Below are positions 21,203-32,224 of a stretch of DNA of 64,000 nt, one piece after another (positions within the stretch are counted from its first letter, which is position 1; every line of letters begins with the position of its first letter). This stretch comes from Apirhabdus apintestini (GTDB lineage Bacteria; Pseudomonadota; Gammaproteobacteria; Enterobacterales; Enterobacteriaceae): positions 2,666,001-2,730,000 of the forward strand of contig CP138906.1 of the NCBI GenBank assembly GCA_033977085.1. Reading direction: 5' to 3'. The position numbers and the translations under genes are program-made. The notes beneath the pieces are model-generated. The model saw only the letters and a program-made list of their open reading frames with translations, was not told where the DNA came from and ran no database searches.

Positions 21203-21816
21203 TACATCGCCCCCATCAGGTAAACAACAGAGAATACGCAAATCCATACCACGTCCAGGAAGTGCCAGAATAGGCTGAGGCACATGATGCGGGTACGGTT
21301 AGTGCCCGTCAGACCGCGGCGGGCTATCTGGAACATTAGCACGGCCATCCACACAAGCCCGGAGGTTACGTGCAGGCCGTGAGTCCCTACCAGCATAAAG
21401 AATGCAGACAGGAAACCGCTACGCCACGGGCCGAAGCCTTCGCCAATCAGATGATGGAATTCATAGATTTCCATTGCGATAAACCCGGCGCCGAACAGGA
21501 ACGTAAGCGCCAGCCACACCATGACCTGACTCTGATTGTTACGGTGCATGCCGATGGCCGCCATACCATAGGTAATGGAGCTGAGCAGCAGCAGGAAAGT
21601 TTCGACCAGCACAAACGGAAGTTCGAAAATATCTTTTCCTGCCGGGCCGCCGGCGGTGCCGTTCACCAGAACGGCATAGGTTGCGAACAGACATGCAAAC
21701 AGAATGCAGTCGCTCATCAGGTAAATCCAGAAGCCAAACACTTTGTTGGCTCCTGCATCGTGATGCCCATGAGAGTGCTCATGGGCGTGCGCATGCGCCA
21801 GAGTATCAGTTGACAT
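21202..21816 (-). CDS. cyoC: Cytochrome bo3 ubiquinol oxidase subunit III
   Basis: This five-TM subunit of the heme-copper quinol oxidase has 204 residues, as in E. coli. The N-terminus is His-rich (HAHAHEHSHGHHD). The core segments FWIYLMSDCILFACLFATY and THGLHVTSGLVWM are typical of subunit III. It overlaps cyoB by 11 bases and cyoD by one base, so the operon is translationally coupled. The frame is intact. Confidence 0.96.
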   Translation of the reverse strand: MSTDTLAHAHAHEHSHGHHDAGANKVFGFWIYLMSDCILFACLFATYAVLVNGTAGGPAGKDIFELPFVLVETFLLLLSSITYGMAAIGMHRNNQSQVMVWLALTFLFGAGFIAMEIYEFHHLIGEGFGPWRSGFLSAFFMLVGTHGLHVTSGLVWMAVLMFQIARRGLTGTNRTRIMCLSLFWHFLDVVWICVFSVVYLMGAM

Positions 21817-23794
21817 GTTTCAGCCCTGCTTTAGTGATTTCATCGAAGTGCTGATTTTCCAGCGTCTCGATTTCAGAGACCGGTACGTAGTAATCGACGT
21901 CTTCATCGAAGCTTTTCACGATCCAGGTCACAATCATGCCCGCGAATCCGATAATCGCCAGCCACCAAATATGCCAGATCATCGCAAAGCCGAAGATAGC
22001 GCTGAAGGCGGCAATGACCATACCGGCTGCGCTGTTTTTCGGCATATGAATCTCTTCATAATGCGCCGGCTGCTTATAGGCTTCGCCTTTTTCTTTCATT
22101 TCCCAGAAAGCGTCACGCCCATGAATTTCAGGCACTACGGCAAAGTTATAAAACGGCGGCGGTGAGGAAGTGGACCATTCCAGCGTGCGGCCGCCCAGGG
22201 ATCGCCGGTTAAATCACGATTCTGCTCGCGGTCGCGGATAGAAACGTAAAACTGAATGACCTGACACAGTACGCCGATACCGATGAGCGCGGCGCCGCCT
22301 GCGGCAACCATTAACATTGGGTGGAACTGCGGATCGATTTGCTGGCTCAGACGGCGCGTCATGCCCATAAATCCAAGCACGTACAGCGGCATAAAGGCTA
22401 CAAAGAAGCCGATTATCCAGAACCAGAAGGCGCGTTTGCCCCAGGTTTCATTCAGCGTAAATCCAAAGGCCTTTGGCCACCAGTAAGTCAGGCCGGCAAA
22501 ACAGCCGAAGACTACGCCGCCAATAATGACATTATGGAAGTGCGCTATCAGGAACAGACTGTTGTGTAACACAAAGTCTGCCCCCGGTACGGCCAGAAGT
22601 ACGCCGGTCATCCCACCGATAGAGAAGGTGACAATAAAGCCGACGGTCCAGGTCATGGCAGAGTTAAACGTAATGCGCCCCTGATACATGGTGAACAGCC
22701 AGTTGAAGATTTTCACCCCGGTTGGGATGGCGATAATCATAGTGCTGATACCAAAGAAGGCATTAACGTTGGCGCCGCTGCCCATCGTAAAGAAGTGGTG
22801 CAGCCAGACGATGAACGAAAGTACGGTAATGCAAACGGTCGCCCATACCAGCGAGGTGTAACCAAAGAGACGTTTTCTGGAGAAGGTCGCCGTGACTTCG
22901 GAGAACACGCCGAAAACCGGTAGCACCAGAATGTACACTTCCGGATGGCCCCAGGCCCAGATGAGGTTAATGTACATCATCATGTTGCCGCCCATATCAT
23001 TAGTAAAGAAATGGGTGCCCGGTAGCGATCCATGGTCAAAAGCGCAATAGTGACCGTTAAAATAGGGAAGGTAACAATGATAAGGACGTTGGTACACAGC
23101 GAAGCCAGGTAAAGACCGGCATTTTGAACATGGTCATGCCTGGAGCGCGCATCTTCAGAATCGTTACAAAGAAGTTGATACCGGTAAGCGTGGTGCCAAT
23201 ACCGGAAAGCTGAAGGCTCCATATCCAGTAATCGACGCCAACGCCGGGGCTGTACTCAAGCCCTGAAAGCGGTGGATAAGCGACCCAGCCAGTTTGAGCG
23301 AATTCGCCGACGCCAAGGGACAGGTTGACCAGCACTACCCCAACTACGGTGAACCAGAAGCTCAGGTTATTCAGTAAGGGGAAAGCGACGTCGCGCGCGC
23401 CAATTTGCAAAGGCACAACGAGATTCATCAGACCGATGACAAACGGCATTGCTACGAAGAAGATCATGATAACGCCGTGCGCGGTAAAGATCTGATCGTA
23501 ATGATGTGGCGGCAGGAATCCGGCCTCGCCGGCGGAGGCCAGCGCCTGTTGGCTGCGCATCATGATAGCATCGGCAAAACCGCGTACCAGCATCACTAGC
23601 GCGACAAGCACATACATTATGCCGAGGCGTTTATGGTCGACGGACGTCAACCACTCATTCCATAAATAACTCCACTTACCGAAATAAGTGATAGCCGCCA
23701 GTATCGCCAAACCTCCGACGATGATAGCGGCGACCGTAACCATGATAATCGGCTCATGGTACGGAACTGCATCCAGTGTCAATTTTCCGAACAT
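21806..23794 (-). CDS. cyoB: Cytochrome bo3 ubiquinol oxidase subunit I
   Basis: This catalytic subunit has heme b, heme o3 and CuB; it reduces O2 to water and pumps protons. WGHPEVYILVLP contains the CuB His and the cross-linked His-Tyr pair, and AHFHNVIIGG the heme ligands. Three one-base losses are near 23110, 23020 and 22197, all at CCTGG sites on the reading strand (ACCTGGGCT, TACCTGGGC and CCCTGGGGC in the restored sequence). Restoring three bases gives exactly 663 residues, the E. coli length. An RBS (GAGG) lies within the end of cyoA, 5 bases upstream. Confidence 0.95.
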
Positions 23795-23799
23795 CGTAT

Positions 23800-24742
23800 T
23801 TATTCCTCGGCGCCCTTGTGAGAGGTTCCCGTGTGATTCATGGTCATGTTCCCGTCGGCTTCGCCCTGGGTCAGGTCCATGCTTTTCCCGTGCGACATGA
23901 ATTTGCTGACGACATCTCTAAACAAATTCGGCTTCACGCTGGAGAAGTATTCCACTTTGTTATACTCGCTCGGAGCTCGCAAGTTTCTCAAAGGCGGCCA
24001 TGTCATTCATGGTTTCCGGCGATTGTTTAACTTTGGCCACCCACTGGTCAAAGCTCGCTGCGTCCGGTGTAGCTATCGCCTTAAATTTCATACCGGAGAA
24101 CCCGGCGCCGCTGTAGCTGGCGGAGATACCGTCATAAGTTCCCGGCTCGTTAGCGATGAGATGCAGCTTAGTTTGCATACCCGCCATTGCATATAGCTGG
24201 CTGCCGAGGCGTGGAATAAAGAAGGAATTCATCACTGAATTAGAGGTTATCTTAAATTCAACCGGAGTATTGGCAGGGAACGCTATCTCGTTCACGGTGG
24301 CGATACCCTGTTCCGGATAAATAAAGAACCATTTCCAGTCCATTGAAACCACTTCAATCGTGACCGGTTTTTCGCTATGCGCTAGCGGGCGGCTCGGTTC
24401 CAGCGAGTGGGTCGTTTTCCAGGTCAGAACGGCCAGGAATATGATGATAAGAATGGGAATAGTCCAGACGACTAGCTCGACTTTATTCGAGTGCGACCAG
24501 TTAGGACTGTATTTTGCGTCCTTGTTATTTGCCCGATACTTCCAGGCAAAGCCAATAGCCATTGCGATAGCCGGAATAACGACAATTAACATTAGGCCAA
24601 GCGCCGTCAGTATTAGTGAGCGTTGTTCCAGGCCGATCTGTCCTTTAGGGTTGAGCAGTGCCGAATCACAGCCGCTGAGTAATACAGCGCCGGCGGTTAA
24701 CGACAACCGTCCCAGATAGTTATTGTATTTCCTGAGTCTCAT
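23800..24742 (-). CDS. cyoA: Cytochrome bo3 ubiquinol oxidase subunit II
   Basis: This lipoprotein subunit has two TM helices and a periplasmic cupredoxin domain that lost its CuA ligands. The lipobox Cys is in LLSGCDSALL. The frame breaks near 23979: CTTGCGAGCTCCG carries an extra G before AGCT, and removing it continues APSEYNKVEYFSSVKP to the stop at 23800. The repaired length is 313 residues (E. coli 315). A GAGGT ribosome site precedes the ATG. It is the first gene of cyoABCDE. Confidence 0.93.
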
Positions 24743-25182
24743 TTAACGACCTCAATTCCACGGGCTTTGGTGGCGTTTAAAGTGTGCGGGCATTTTACGG
24801 GATGGTTACATTACTGTAAACATGGGTAAGCAGGTGTCAGGCGGGTGTTACCGGGTTCTGCCAGGGAAGTCACATGAAGGCGCATGAATTGTAAAATAAT
24901 ATCGCTAGTAGCGCGAGTAGACCGAATATAACCAGAAGATATGTAAAGAAATGTCAATCATGAATAATGATATAATAATGGCGCTCAATTAAACATTAAA
25001 TTAACAATTATCTTCATGTTATAAAACAATTGACTGTTTTAAAATGATTAATAACCGGTATGAATTAAACATTATTACGCGCACGAATCGTTAAAATAAA
25101 AATGCAGGGAGCGTTGTTATTTTGCTGAATTCAACCCGTGCCGGGCGTTCATATTTCTTACGCCCGGTCATATGGATAGTGG
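24743..25182. other. Intergenic region cyoA - ampG
   Basis: These 440 bases upstream of cyoA are AT-rich around 24880-25080 and must contain the cyo promoter, which in E. coli is controlled by ArcA and Fnr; I cannot place those sites. A hairpin at 25141-25167 is listed separately. No frame is convincing. Confidence 0.45.
25141..25167 (-). terminator. Possible terminator after ampG
   Basis: CCGGGCGT and ACGCCCGG form an 8-bp stem around an 11-base AT-rich loop, 16 bases past the ampG stop. No T-run follows on the minus strand, so it may be an RNA stability hairpin rather than an intrinsic terminator. Confidence 0.45.
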
Positions 25183-26657
25183 TTATAGCAAAGAGGTACG
25201 GCGCAAAGCTAAATAATCCAGTACGCTGCCGGTAAGAATGCCGGTCAGAGCACACAGCGCGCCGGCGAGAAGTAAATAATCGCTGGCGGCCCATGAAATA
25301 GGCGTAAGCGCCTTCAGGATTACGGTAATAAGCCAGAATGCGAGAAATAAACAGCCTATAGTCAGTATGCGCAGGGCTATACGATAAGCGCTGGTGAATT
25401 CAGTTCGTAACAGAAACTTGTTGGTGCGCTGCGTATAGGCGAGGGTGCGGCGACATAACAATAACAAAAAGATGCCTGGTACGGCCGCAGCGACAGAAAA
25501 TAGATAGAATGTAGGCCAGCCGTGATCTTGTACGAACCAGCCGGCGACTGGGCCAACGTACACGCGCCCTACGGCGGAAAGCGCAGACAGCAATGCGAAC
25601 TGTGTCGCGGAAAACGAGCGGTTACACAGCGTCATGAGTAAGGCTACAAATGCTGCGGTACCCATACCGCCGCACAGATTCTCGAAGAATACGGCGCCAG
25701 CCATACTTAGCATATGTTTATCAGTAATAGACAAGAGCCAGTAACCGGCGTTTGATGCTCCTTGTAAAATTCCGAAAATTAATAGCGCCCTGAATAAGCT
25801 AAGGCGTTGCATGAGTATGCCGCCATACAGCGCGCCGACAATAGTTGCAAACAGACCAAGCGTTTTATTCACTACGCCCACCTCGCCAGCGCTAAACCCA
25901 ACGCCGCGAATAAGAAACGTCGTGCTCAGGCTCATGGCAAACGCATCGCCCAGTTTGTACAACACGATCAGTAACAGGATTAGCCAGGCGTTATTGCGCC
26001 CAAAAAGTCGCGTAGCGGAGAAAGTACTGCGTCTTCCAGTGAGCGTGGCGCCGGTGTGGCATCGTCCGGTTCTGGCGCCAGCAAAGTAGCAATCATGCAG
26101 GGGATCAGCAGGGCGGCCATTAACCAGTAGGTTGCCTGCCACCCTAGGTATTTGTCCGCCAGCCATAAAGCAAGCCCGCCTGACACTAACATGGCCAACC
26201 GATAGCCCAATACGCTAACCGCTGCACCGGTACCGCGTTCCTCAGTGGGTAATACGTCGGTTTTCCAGGCATCGAAAACAATGTCCTGAGAGGCTGAGCA
26301 AAAAGCGATCAGTACCGCTAAGGCTGCCATCCAGCGAAGATGCGATACGGGATCGAGAAAGCCCATTGCCGCAATGCCGCACAATAAAAAGAGTTGTGTA
26401 ATAAATAGCCATCCACGCCGCCGCCCTAAAAAAGGCGGCGTAAAACGGTCCATCATCGGGGACCATAAGAATTTAAATACATAGGCCTGGCCGACCAGAG
26501 AGAAAAATCCGATTGTTTTGAGATCGATATTTTCAACCGTCATCCACGCCTGCAGCGTTCCGGAGGTTAACGCCAGCGGAAGGCCGGAGGCAAAACCGAG
26601 AACCAGCAAAATTGCCGTTTTAGGTTGACGGATAAGCTGAAGCGTAAGACTGGACAT
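25183..26657 (-). CDS. ampG: Muropeptide MFS permease
   Basis: AmpG imports GlcNAc-1,6-anhydroMurNAc peptides for cell wall recycling and, where present, AmpC beta-lactamase induction. It is polytopic with the conserved segments ASGLPLALTSGTLQAWM and FFENLCGGMGTAAFVALL. The frame breaks near 26005 on a T-run one base short; repair gives FFGRNNAWLILLLIVLYKLGD. The restored length is 491 residues, equal to E. coli. It probably forms a unit with yajG upstream (48-base gap). Confidence 0.93.
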
Positions 26658-26705
26658 TGCTAAACCTGATTAGTGGCCCGGTTCACCGGGCCTAACTGTA
26701 TTTGA

Positions 26706-27287
26706 TTAACGGGCGTTTTGCTTAATAAAATCATGTACGCTGGTATCCTGCGCCATATCCGCGATGGTATCTGTTAACACCGTGTTCACTGCTTTTGCAA
26801 TATCGCTATTTGACGCCTGGAAAGCACCTTCAACCGTGTAAGTTGAGCGGTACTGCTTATTCATGCGGTTGCCATTTTTAGCCGTTGCGTTAATGGAAAT
26901 ATCCGCTTTGGTGGCGATGTTGTAGCGTAAATTTCCCTGAGAGACATCGGCAAAGAGCCGATTGACAATAACCTGGAGATCGACAGGACTATTTGGTCCA
27001 ATCATATAACCACGGGCTGTCATTTGCTTTTCCAGCACTTCCTGAAGTAGAAATCGTAAATCGCGTGATGGCGTTAATGAAGTGAGTTGATTGTCGCGGG
27101 TCACTTTGGCTAACGCCCGATCGCTACGATTATCTGCCCCATTGATGCTGATAGTAATCCCCATCAGACTCGGGTCTTGCTGCGGTAGCGCAATTTGTGG
27201 TGCAACATCTATCGTATTTGATCGGGTGGCGCAGCCTGCCAGTAAAAATAGTGCAACCAGCGGTAAACAAATCTTTTTAATCATCAT
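26706..27287 (-). CDS. yajG: YajG outer-membrane-type lipoprotein
   Basis: This 193-residue lipoprotein of the YajG family has a signal peptide ending in the lipobox LLAGC. The body contains LPQQDPSLMGITISINGAD and VLEKQMTARGYMIGP, typical of the family. Function is not established. It precedes ampG on the same strand, as in E. coli. The frame is intact. Confidence 0.93.
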   Translation of the reverse strand: MMIKKICLPLVALFLLAGCATRSNTIDVAPQIALPQQDPSLMGITISINGADNRSDRALAKVTRDNQLTSLTPSRDLRFLLQEVLEKQMTARGYMIGPNSPVDLQVIVNRLFADVSQGNLRYNIATKADISINATAKNGNRMNKQYRSTYTVEGAFQASNSDIAKAVNTVLTDTIADMAQDTSVHDFIKQNAR

Positions 27288-27582
27288 TTCGGTCTCTTGT
27301 TACAAGGGCGCTTCGATAAAATTTCCGTCATCATATCACTGCTGTAATACAGAGGAAGGGAAAAGCGGTGTAAACATATGACATTGCCTGCCACGCCGCT
27401 ATTGTGAAGGGCGGAATCAGACGATCGCGCGGTTTTCCGATGAGTTAACGCGTATTAGCGCTGCATTTTGCTAACTGATGTCTCAATAGAGACTTTTTTG
27501 TTGTCAAATAATAATGAAAAAGTTAAAAGCGGCTAACATTTAAAGGGATGGGAGACATCCCTGCGTTGACGAGGAAAGCACT

Positions 27583-27899
27583 ATGATGGTACGCGAGAAA
27601 ATAGAAGCAAAATTAAGGGCTGCATTTGATCCCGTGTTCCCGGAAGTCGTCGATGAGAGCTATCGCCATAATGTCCCCGCTGGCTCTGAAAGCCATTTTA
27701 AAGTCGTACTGGTAAGCGATAGCTTTGCCGGAGAACGTTTTTTGAATCGCCATCGCCTGATTTACCGAGCACTCAGCGAAGAGCCGCCGGGAGTGTGCAT
27801 GCTCTGGCGCTCCATACTTATACCAACAAAGAGTGGGAGGGTTTGCAGGACACCGTTTTTGCGTCGCCGCCTTGTCGTGGGGCGGGCAGCCTTGCCTAA
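27583..27899 (+). CDS. bolA: BolA stress-response regulator
   Basis: BolA is a small regulator of morphology and envelope genes that pairs with monothiol glutaredoxins. The family motif VVDESYRHNVPAGSESHFKV is present. The frame breaks near 27784: GAGCCGCCGGG should be GAGCTCGCCGGG, a lost T at AGCT. Afterwards it reads GSVHALALHTYTNKEWEGLQ and ends CRGAGSLA at 27899. Starting at ATG 27583 gives 105 residues, the E. coli length. An AGGAAAG ribosome site lies upstream. Confidence 0.92.
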
Positions 27900-27951
27900 G
27901 CGCATGCGTTATAGCTATGCGTATGCCAGTATTTATTTAACGGTTTCATCC

Positions 27952-27973
27952 AACGGCCTGCGGGCCGTTTTCT
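27952..27973 (+). terminator. Terminator after bolA
   Basis: AACGGCC and GGCCGTT form a 7-bp stem on a 4-base loop, followed by TTTCTTT. It is about 52 bases past the bolA stop. Confidence 0.75.
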
Positions 27974-28216
27974 TTGGAGCCCGCAGGCTATTTGCACAAA
28001 ATTGTGAAAGAAGCAACAACGCAGGGCCGTCTCCGTTCTCGACTCCCCTCTGTGATGTCGCTATAATGCTGCGTCTTATTTTTTGGGTATGTCTTCGGGA
28101 TGATTCTGGTGACAGGGAATGTGATTCTGACAACAGATGAACTCCCGGTACGGTGAAGCGTTTTGCGAAAGGGCTTCCGGAGTTGACCGAGCACTGTGAT
28201 TTTTTGAGGTAACAAG

Positions 28217-29516
28217 ATGCAAGTTTCAGTTGAAACCACTCAGGGCCTTGGGCGCCGTGTAACGATTACAATCGCTGCTGACAGCATCGAGAACGCTGTA
28301 AAAAGCGAGACTGGTCAACGTGGCGAAGAAAGTCCGTATCGACGGCTTCCGTAAAGGTAAAGTACCAATGAACATCGTTGCTCAGCGTTACGGTGCTTCT
28401 GTTCTTCAGGATGCGTTGAGCGATTTGATGAGCCGCAACTTTATTGATGCCATCATCAAAGAAAAAATTAATCCAGCAGGTGCGCCGAAATATGTGCCTG
28501 GCGAATACAAAAAAGACGAAGATTACACCTACTCCGTCGAATTTGAAGTGTATCCGGACGTTGGTTCGAAAGGCCTGGAAAGTATTGAAGTTGAGAAACC
28601 GGTTGTCGAAGTGACCGATGCTGATGTTGATACTATGCTGGAAACACTGCGCAAACAGCAGGCCGACTGGAAAGAAAAAGACGGCGAAGTGGCTGCTGAA
28701 GATCGCGTGACGCTGGATTTCACGGGTAGCGTCGACGGCGAAGAGTTCGAAGGCGGCAAAGCCACCGATTTCGTACTGGCGATGGGCCAGGGTCGTATGA
28801 TCCCGGGCTTTGAGGAAGGCCTTGCTGGTCATAAAGCGGGTGAAGAATTTACTATTGATGTTACTTTCCCGGAAGAATATCACGCAGAAAACCTGAAAGG
28901 TAAAGCGGCTAAATTCGCGATTAACCTGAAGAAAGTTGAAGAGCGTGAACTGCCTGAGATGACGCCAGAGTTCATCAAACGTTTCGGCGTTGGTGATGGT
29001 TCACTCGAAGGATTGCGCGCTGAAGTGCGTAAGAATATGGAGCGTGAGCTTAAAGGTGCCGTACGCAATCGTGTTAAAACTCAGGCGATTGATGGCCTGG
29101 TTGAAGCGAATGATATCGATGTGCCTTCTGCGCTTATCGACGGCGAAATTGATGTGCTGCGTCAGCAGGCGGCTCAGCGCTTTGGTGGAAACGCTAAACA
29201 AGCGATGGAACTGCCGCGTGAACTGTTCGAAGAACAGGCGAAACGCCGCGTAGTCGTCGGTTTGTTGCTGGGTGAAGTTATTCGCACGCATGAACTAAAA
29301 GCGGATGAAGAACGCGTTAAAGGCCTGATCGAAGAAATGGCGTCTGCGTATGAAGATCCGAAGGAAGTCATTGAATACTACAGCAAGAATAAAGAGCCGA
29401 TGGACAATATGCGTAACGTTGCCCTGGAAGAGCAGGCGGTTGAGGCGATTCTGGATAAAGCAAAAGTGACGGAAAAAGCGGTTGGTTTTAGCGACCTGAT
29501 GAGCCAGCAGGCTTAA
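28217..29516 (+). CDS. tig: Trigger factor (ribosome-bound chaperone, PPIase)
   Basis: Trigger factor binds at the ribosome exit tunnel and helps nascent chains fold. The N-terminal ribosome-binding region contains the signature GFRKGKVPMNIV. A central FKBP-like PPIase domain (LDFTGSVDGEEFEGG) and a helical C-terminal domain follow. The frame breaks near 28311: GCGAGACTGG has an extra A inside GAGCTGG. Removing it joins KSELVNVAKKVRIDG and gives exactly 432 residues. The ATG at 28217 follows an AGGT ribosome site. Confidence 0.95.
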
Positions 29517-29540
29517 TTTTTTCTTCCGCTATTTGCCGAG

Positions 29541-29567
29541 GCCCGTCACGCTAGTGGCGGGCTTTTT
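29541..29567 (+). terminator. Terminator after tig
   Basis: GCCCGTCAC and GTGGCGGGC pair (one G-U) on a short loop, followed by TTTTTGTT. It lies 25 bases after the tig stop. Confidence 0.85.
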
Positions 29568-29935
29568 GTTTGTATAGCCGTGCCATTATGGTGCCGGAGA
29601 AACGCGACGGTGCTAGTGACACAACATGTTATGAAAAGATGTTATGCTTGAAACAGGTGATATCTAACCCCATAACACCCTGAACGGTTTTTAGCGGCAA
29701 CTATGGCGAACCTCAGTCTGTAGATAAAGCTTGCGCATGGCATAGTCAATCCATGCCAGCTCAAGTAAAATTAGTGCCTAATATAATGCCAGAATGAATT
29801 GCTGACCCTCGGAAAGCGGAAACATCCGCTTATTCACCTCTGAAGGTGAGCTAGCGGTGAACACATACCGAATTTAAGGCAGAACAGTAATGGCCGGGTA
29901 TCGGGGCAGTGAGAATGATTATTAAGGAGACGGAA
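29568..29935 (+). other. clpP upstream region
   Basis: These 368 bases lead into clpP. In E. coli this interval carries sigma-70 and sigma-32 promoters; I cannot assign boxes with confidence. An AAGGAGACGG ribosome site lies just before the clpP ATG. No other gene is seen. Confidence 0.45.
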
Positions 29936-30558
29936 ATGTCATACAGTGGCGAAAAAGAGCAATTTGCACCCCATATGGCACTGGTGCCGATGGTGGTAGA
30001 ACAGACTTCGCGCGGCGAGCGTTCTTACGATATCTTCTCCCGTCTGCTCAAAGAACGCGTCATCTTCCTGACCGGTCAGGTTGAAGACCACATGGCAAAT
30101 TTAATTGTGGCACAGATGCTGTTTCTGGAGGCTGAAAACCCGGAAAAAGACATCTATCTGTATATTAACTCCCTGGCGGCGTGATTACCGCAGGTATGTC
30201 AATATATGACACGATGCAGTTTATCAAACCGGATGTTAGCACCATATGTATGGGGCAAGCGTGCTCAATGGGCGCCTTTCTGCTGACGGCTGGCGCTAAG
30301 GGCAAGCGTTTTTGTCTGCCGAACTCACGCGTTATGATCCATCAGCCGCTGGGTGGTTATCAGGGGCAGGCTACGGATATTGAAATTCACGCGCGTGAAA
30401 TTTTAAAAGTGAAATCGCGCATGAATGAATTAATGGCGCATCATACCGGGCAGCCGCTGGAGAAAATCGAGCTGGATACCGAGCGCGATCGTTTCCTTTC
30501 TGCTCAGGAAGCTATCGATTATGGTCTGGTGGACTCTGTTCTGACCCATCGTAGTTAA
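29936..30558 (+). CDS. clpP: ATP-dependent Clp protease proteolytic subunit
   Basis: ClpP forms the 14-mer serine protease chamber that works with ClpX and ClpA. The catalytic Ser is in CMGQACSMGAFLL and the His in RVMIHQPLGGYQGQA. The frame breaks near 30172: AACTCCCTGGCGG should be AACTCCCCTGGCGG, a C lost at a Dcm site, restoring INSPGGVITAGMS. The repaired length is 207 residues, as in E. coli. The residue before the catalytic Ser is Cys, where E. coli has Ala. I choose ATG 29936 (MSYSGEKEQF) because AAGGAGA precedes it. clpX follows after 131 bases. Confidence 0.95.
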
Positions 30559-30689
30559 TGCCCAAGGCGCGGTGTGTCGCTATACTATAGGGAATCACAT
30601 CGTGTCAGTTTTATCGTACCGGCAGCGCCGGGTTGGGGCACTTGCGTCGTTCCGTGCGGCACAAAGTAATAGAAAAGAGGTTTTTACTC

Positions 30690-31966
30690 ATGACAGATAA
30701 GCGCAAAGACGGTTCAGGAAAATTGCTGTACTGCTCTTTTTGCGGGAAAAGCCAGCATGAAGTGCGGAAGCTGATCGCCGGGCCGTCAGTGTATATCTGC
30801 GACGAATGTGTCGATTTATGTAACGATATTATTCGCGAAGAGATAAAAGAGGTGGCTCCGCATCGAGAACGTAGCGCTTTGCCGACGCCACATGAAATCC
30901 GTAATCACCTGGATGATTATGTCATCGGCCAGGAGCAGGCTAAAAAGTACTGGCGGTAGCGGTATACAACCACTATAAGCGCCTGCGTAACGGAGATACG
31001 TCTAACGGCGTGGAGTTGGGTAAAAGTAACATACTGCTTATTGGTCCGACAGGAAGCGGCAAAACTCTGCTGGCTGAAACGCTGGCCCGTTTGCTGGATG
31101 TTCCTTTCACTATGGCCGATGCGACCACGCTGACGGAAGCCGGATACGTTGGCGAAGACGTAGAAAACATCATTCAGAAGCTGTTGCAGAAGTGCGATTA
31201 CGACGTACAGAAAGCGCAGCGTGGTATTGTCTATATTGATGAAATCGACAAAATTTCACGTAAATCGGACAATCCATCAATCACGCGCGATGTCTCGGGT
31301 GAAGGCGTTCAGCAGGCGCTGCTGAAATTGATTGAAGGCACGGTTGCCGCAGTACCGCCGCAGGGTGGACGCAAGCACCCGCAGCAGGAGTTTTTGCAGG
31401 TTGATACGTCAAAAATCCTGTTTATTTGCGGTGGCGCATTCGCAGGGCTGGACAAAGTTATCGCAAATCGCGTTGAAACCGGCTCTGGTATTGGCTTTGG
31501 CGCTTCAGTTAAAGGCAAATCGCAGAAAGCCAGTGAAAGCGAGTTACTCACACAGGCGGAACCTGAAGATTTGATTAAGTTTGGATTAATCCCTGAGTTT
31601 ATTGGGCGTCTGCCGGTGGTGGCAACGCTGAATGAGTTGAGCGAAGATGCGTTAATCCAAATCCTGAAAGAGCCGAAAAATGCCCTGACGAAGCAATATC
31701 AGGCGCTGTTCAACCTGGAAGGCGTCGATCTTGAATTCCGTGATGAAGCGCTACAGGCGATAGCGAAAAAAGCGATGGCGCGTAAAACTGGCGCACGCGG
31801 TTTGCGGTCAATTGTTGAAGGCGCCCTGCTTGAAACAATGTACGATTTACCGTCGCTTGAAGATGTTGATAAAGTTGTTATCGATGATTCAGTGATAGAG
31901 GGGCAGTCTGAACCACTGCTCATCTACGGCAAATCGGAAAGTGCGCAGCAGGCATCTGGCGAATAA
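30690..31966 (+). CDS. clpX: Clp protease ATP-binding unfoldase
   Basis: ClpX recognises and unfolds substrates such as ssrA-tagged proteins and feeds them to ClpP. The N-terminal C4 zinc domain ([11 protein letters not shown] and CDECVDLC) precedes the AAA+ module with Walker [16 protein letters not shown] and Walker [10 protein letters not shown]. The pore loop GYVGED is present. The frame breaks near 30944, where an A-run is one base short; repair reads [17 protein letters not shown]. The restored length is 425 residues (E. coli 424). The start follows AAAGAGG. Confidence 0.95.
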
Positions 31967-31996
31967 TTCATCAATATTGTCAGGTGATTATTAGCA

Positions 31997-32027
31997 AAAT
32001 GGGGGATTTTATCCCCCATTTGTTTTT
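31997..32027 (+). terminator. Terminator after clpX
   Basis: AAATGGGGGAT and ATCCCCCATTT pair on a 3-base loop, followed by GTTTTTCC. It separates clpX from lon. Confidence 0.85.
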
Positions 32028-32224
32028 CCTGCGCTCCCACCGTTGAATGTGCGGGAATCATCCCCATATACTGTTGACCTGATCTCATAATGACATGCAA
32101 AGACGAATGAATATCGGTAATTACTGCCGCGTGCCATTATGAGACACAGCCTTTTATTGGAGATGCCGTGAAAAGCATTCACGCGCGCCCCAAACCTGGC
32201 GGAAACTAAACTGAGAGAGACTCT

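Noticed and set aside
29936..30558. Programmed ribosomal frameshifting in clpP, glnK or the other split genes
   Set aside because: No slippery heptamer with a downstream structure at the breaks, and the same kinds of break occur in many unrelated genes and in IS copies.
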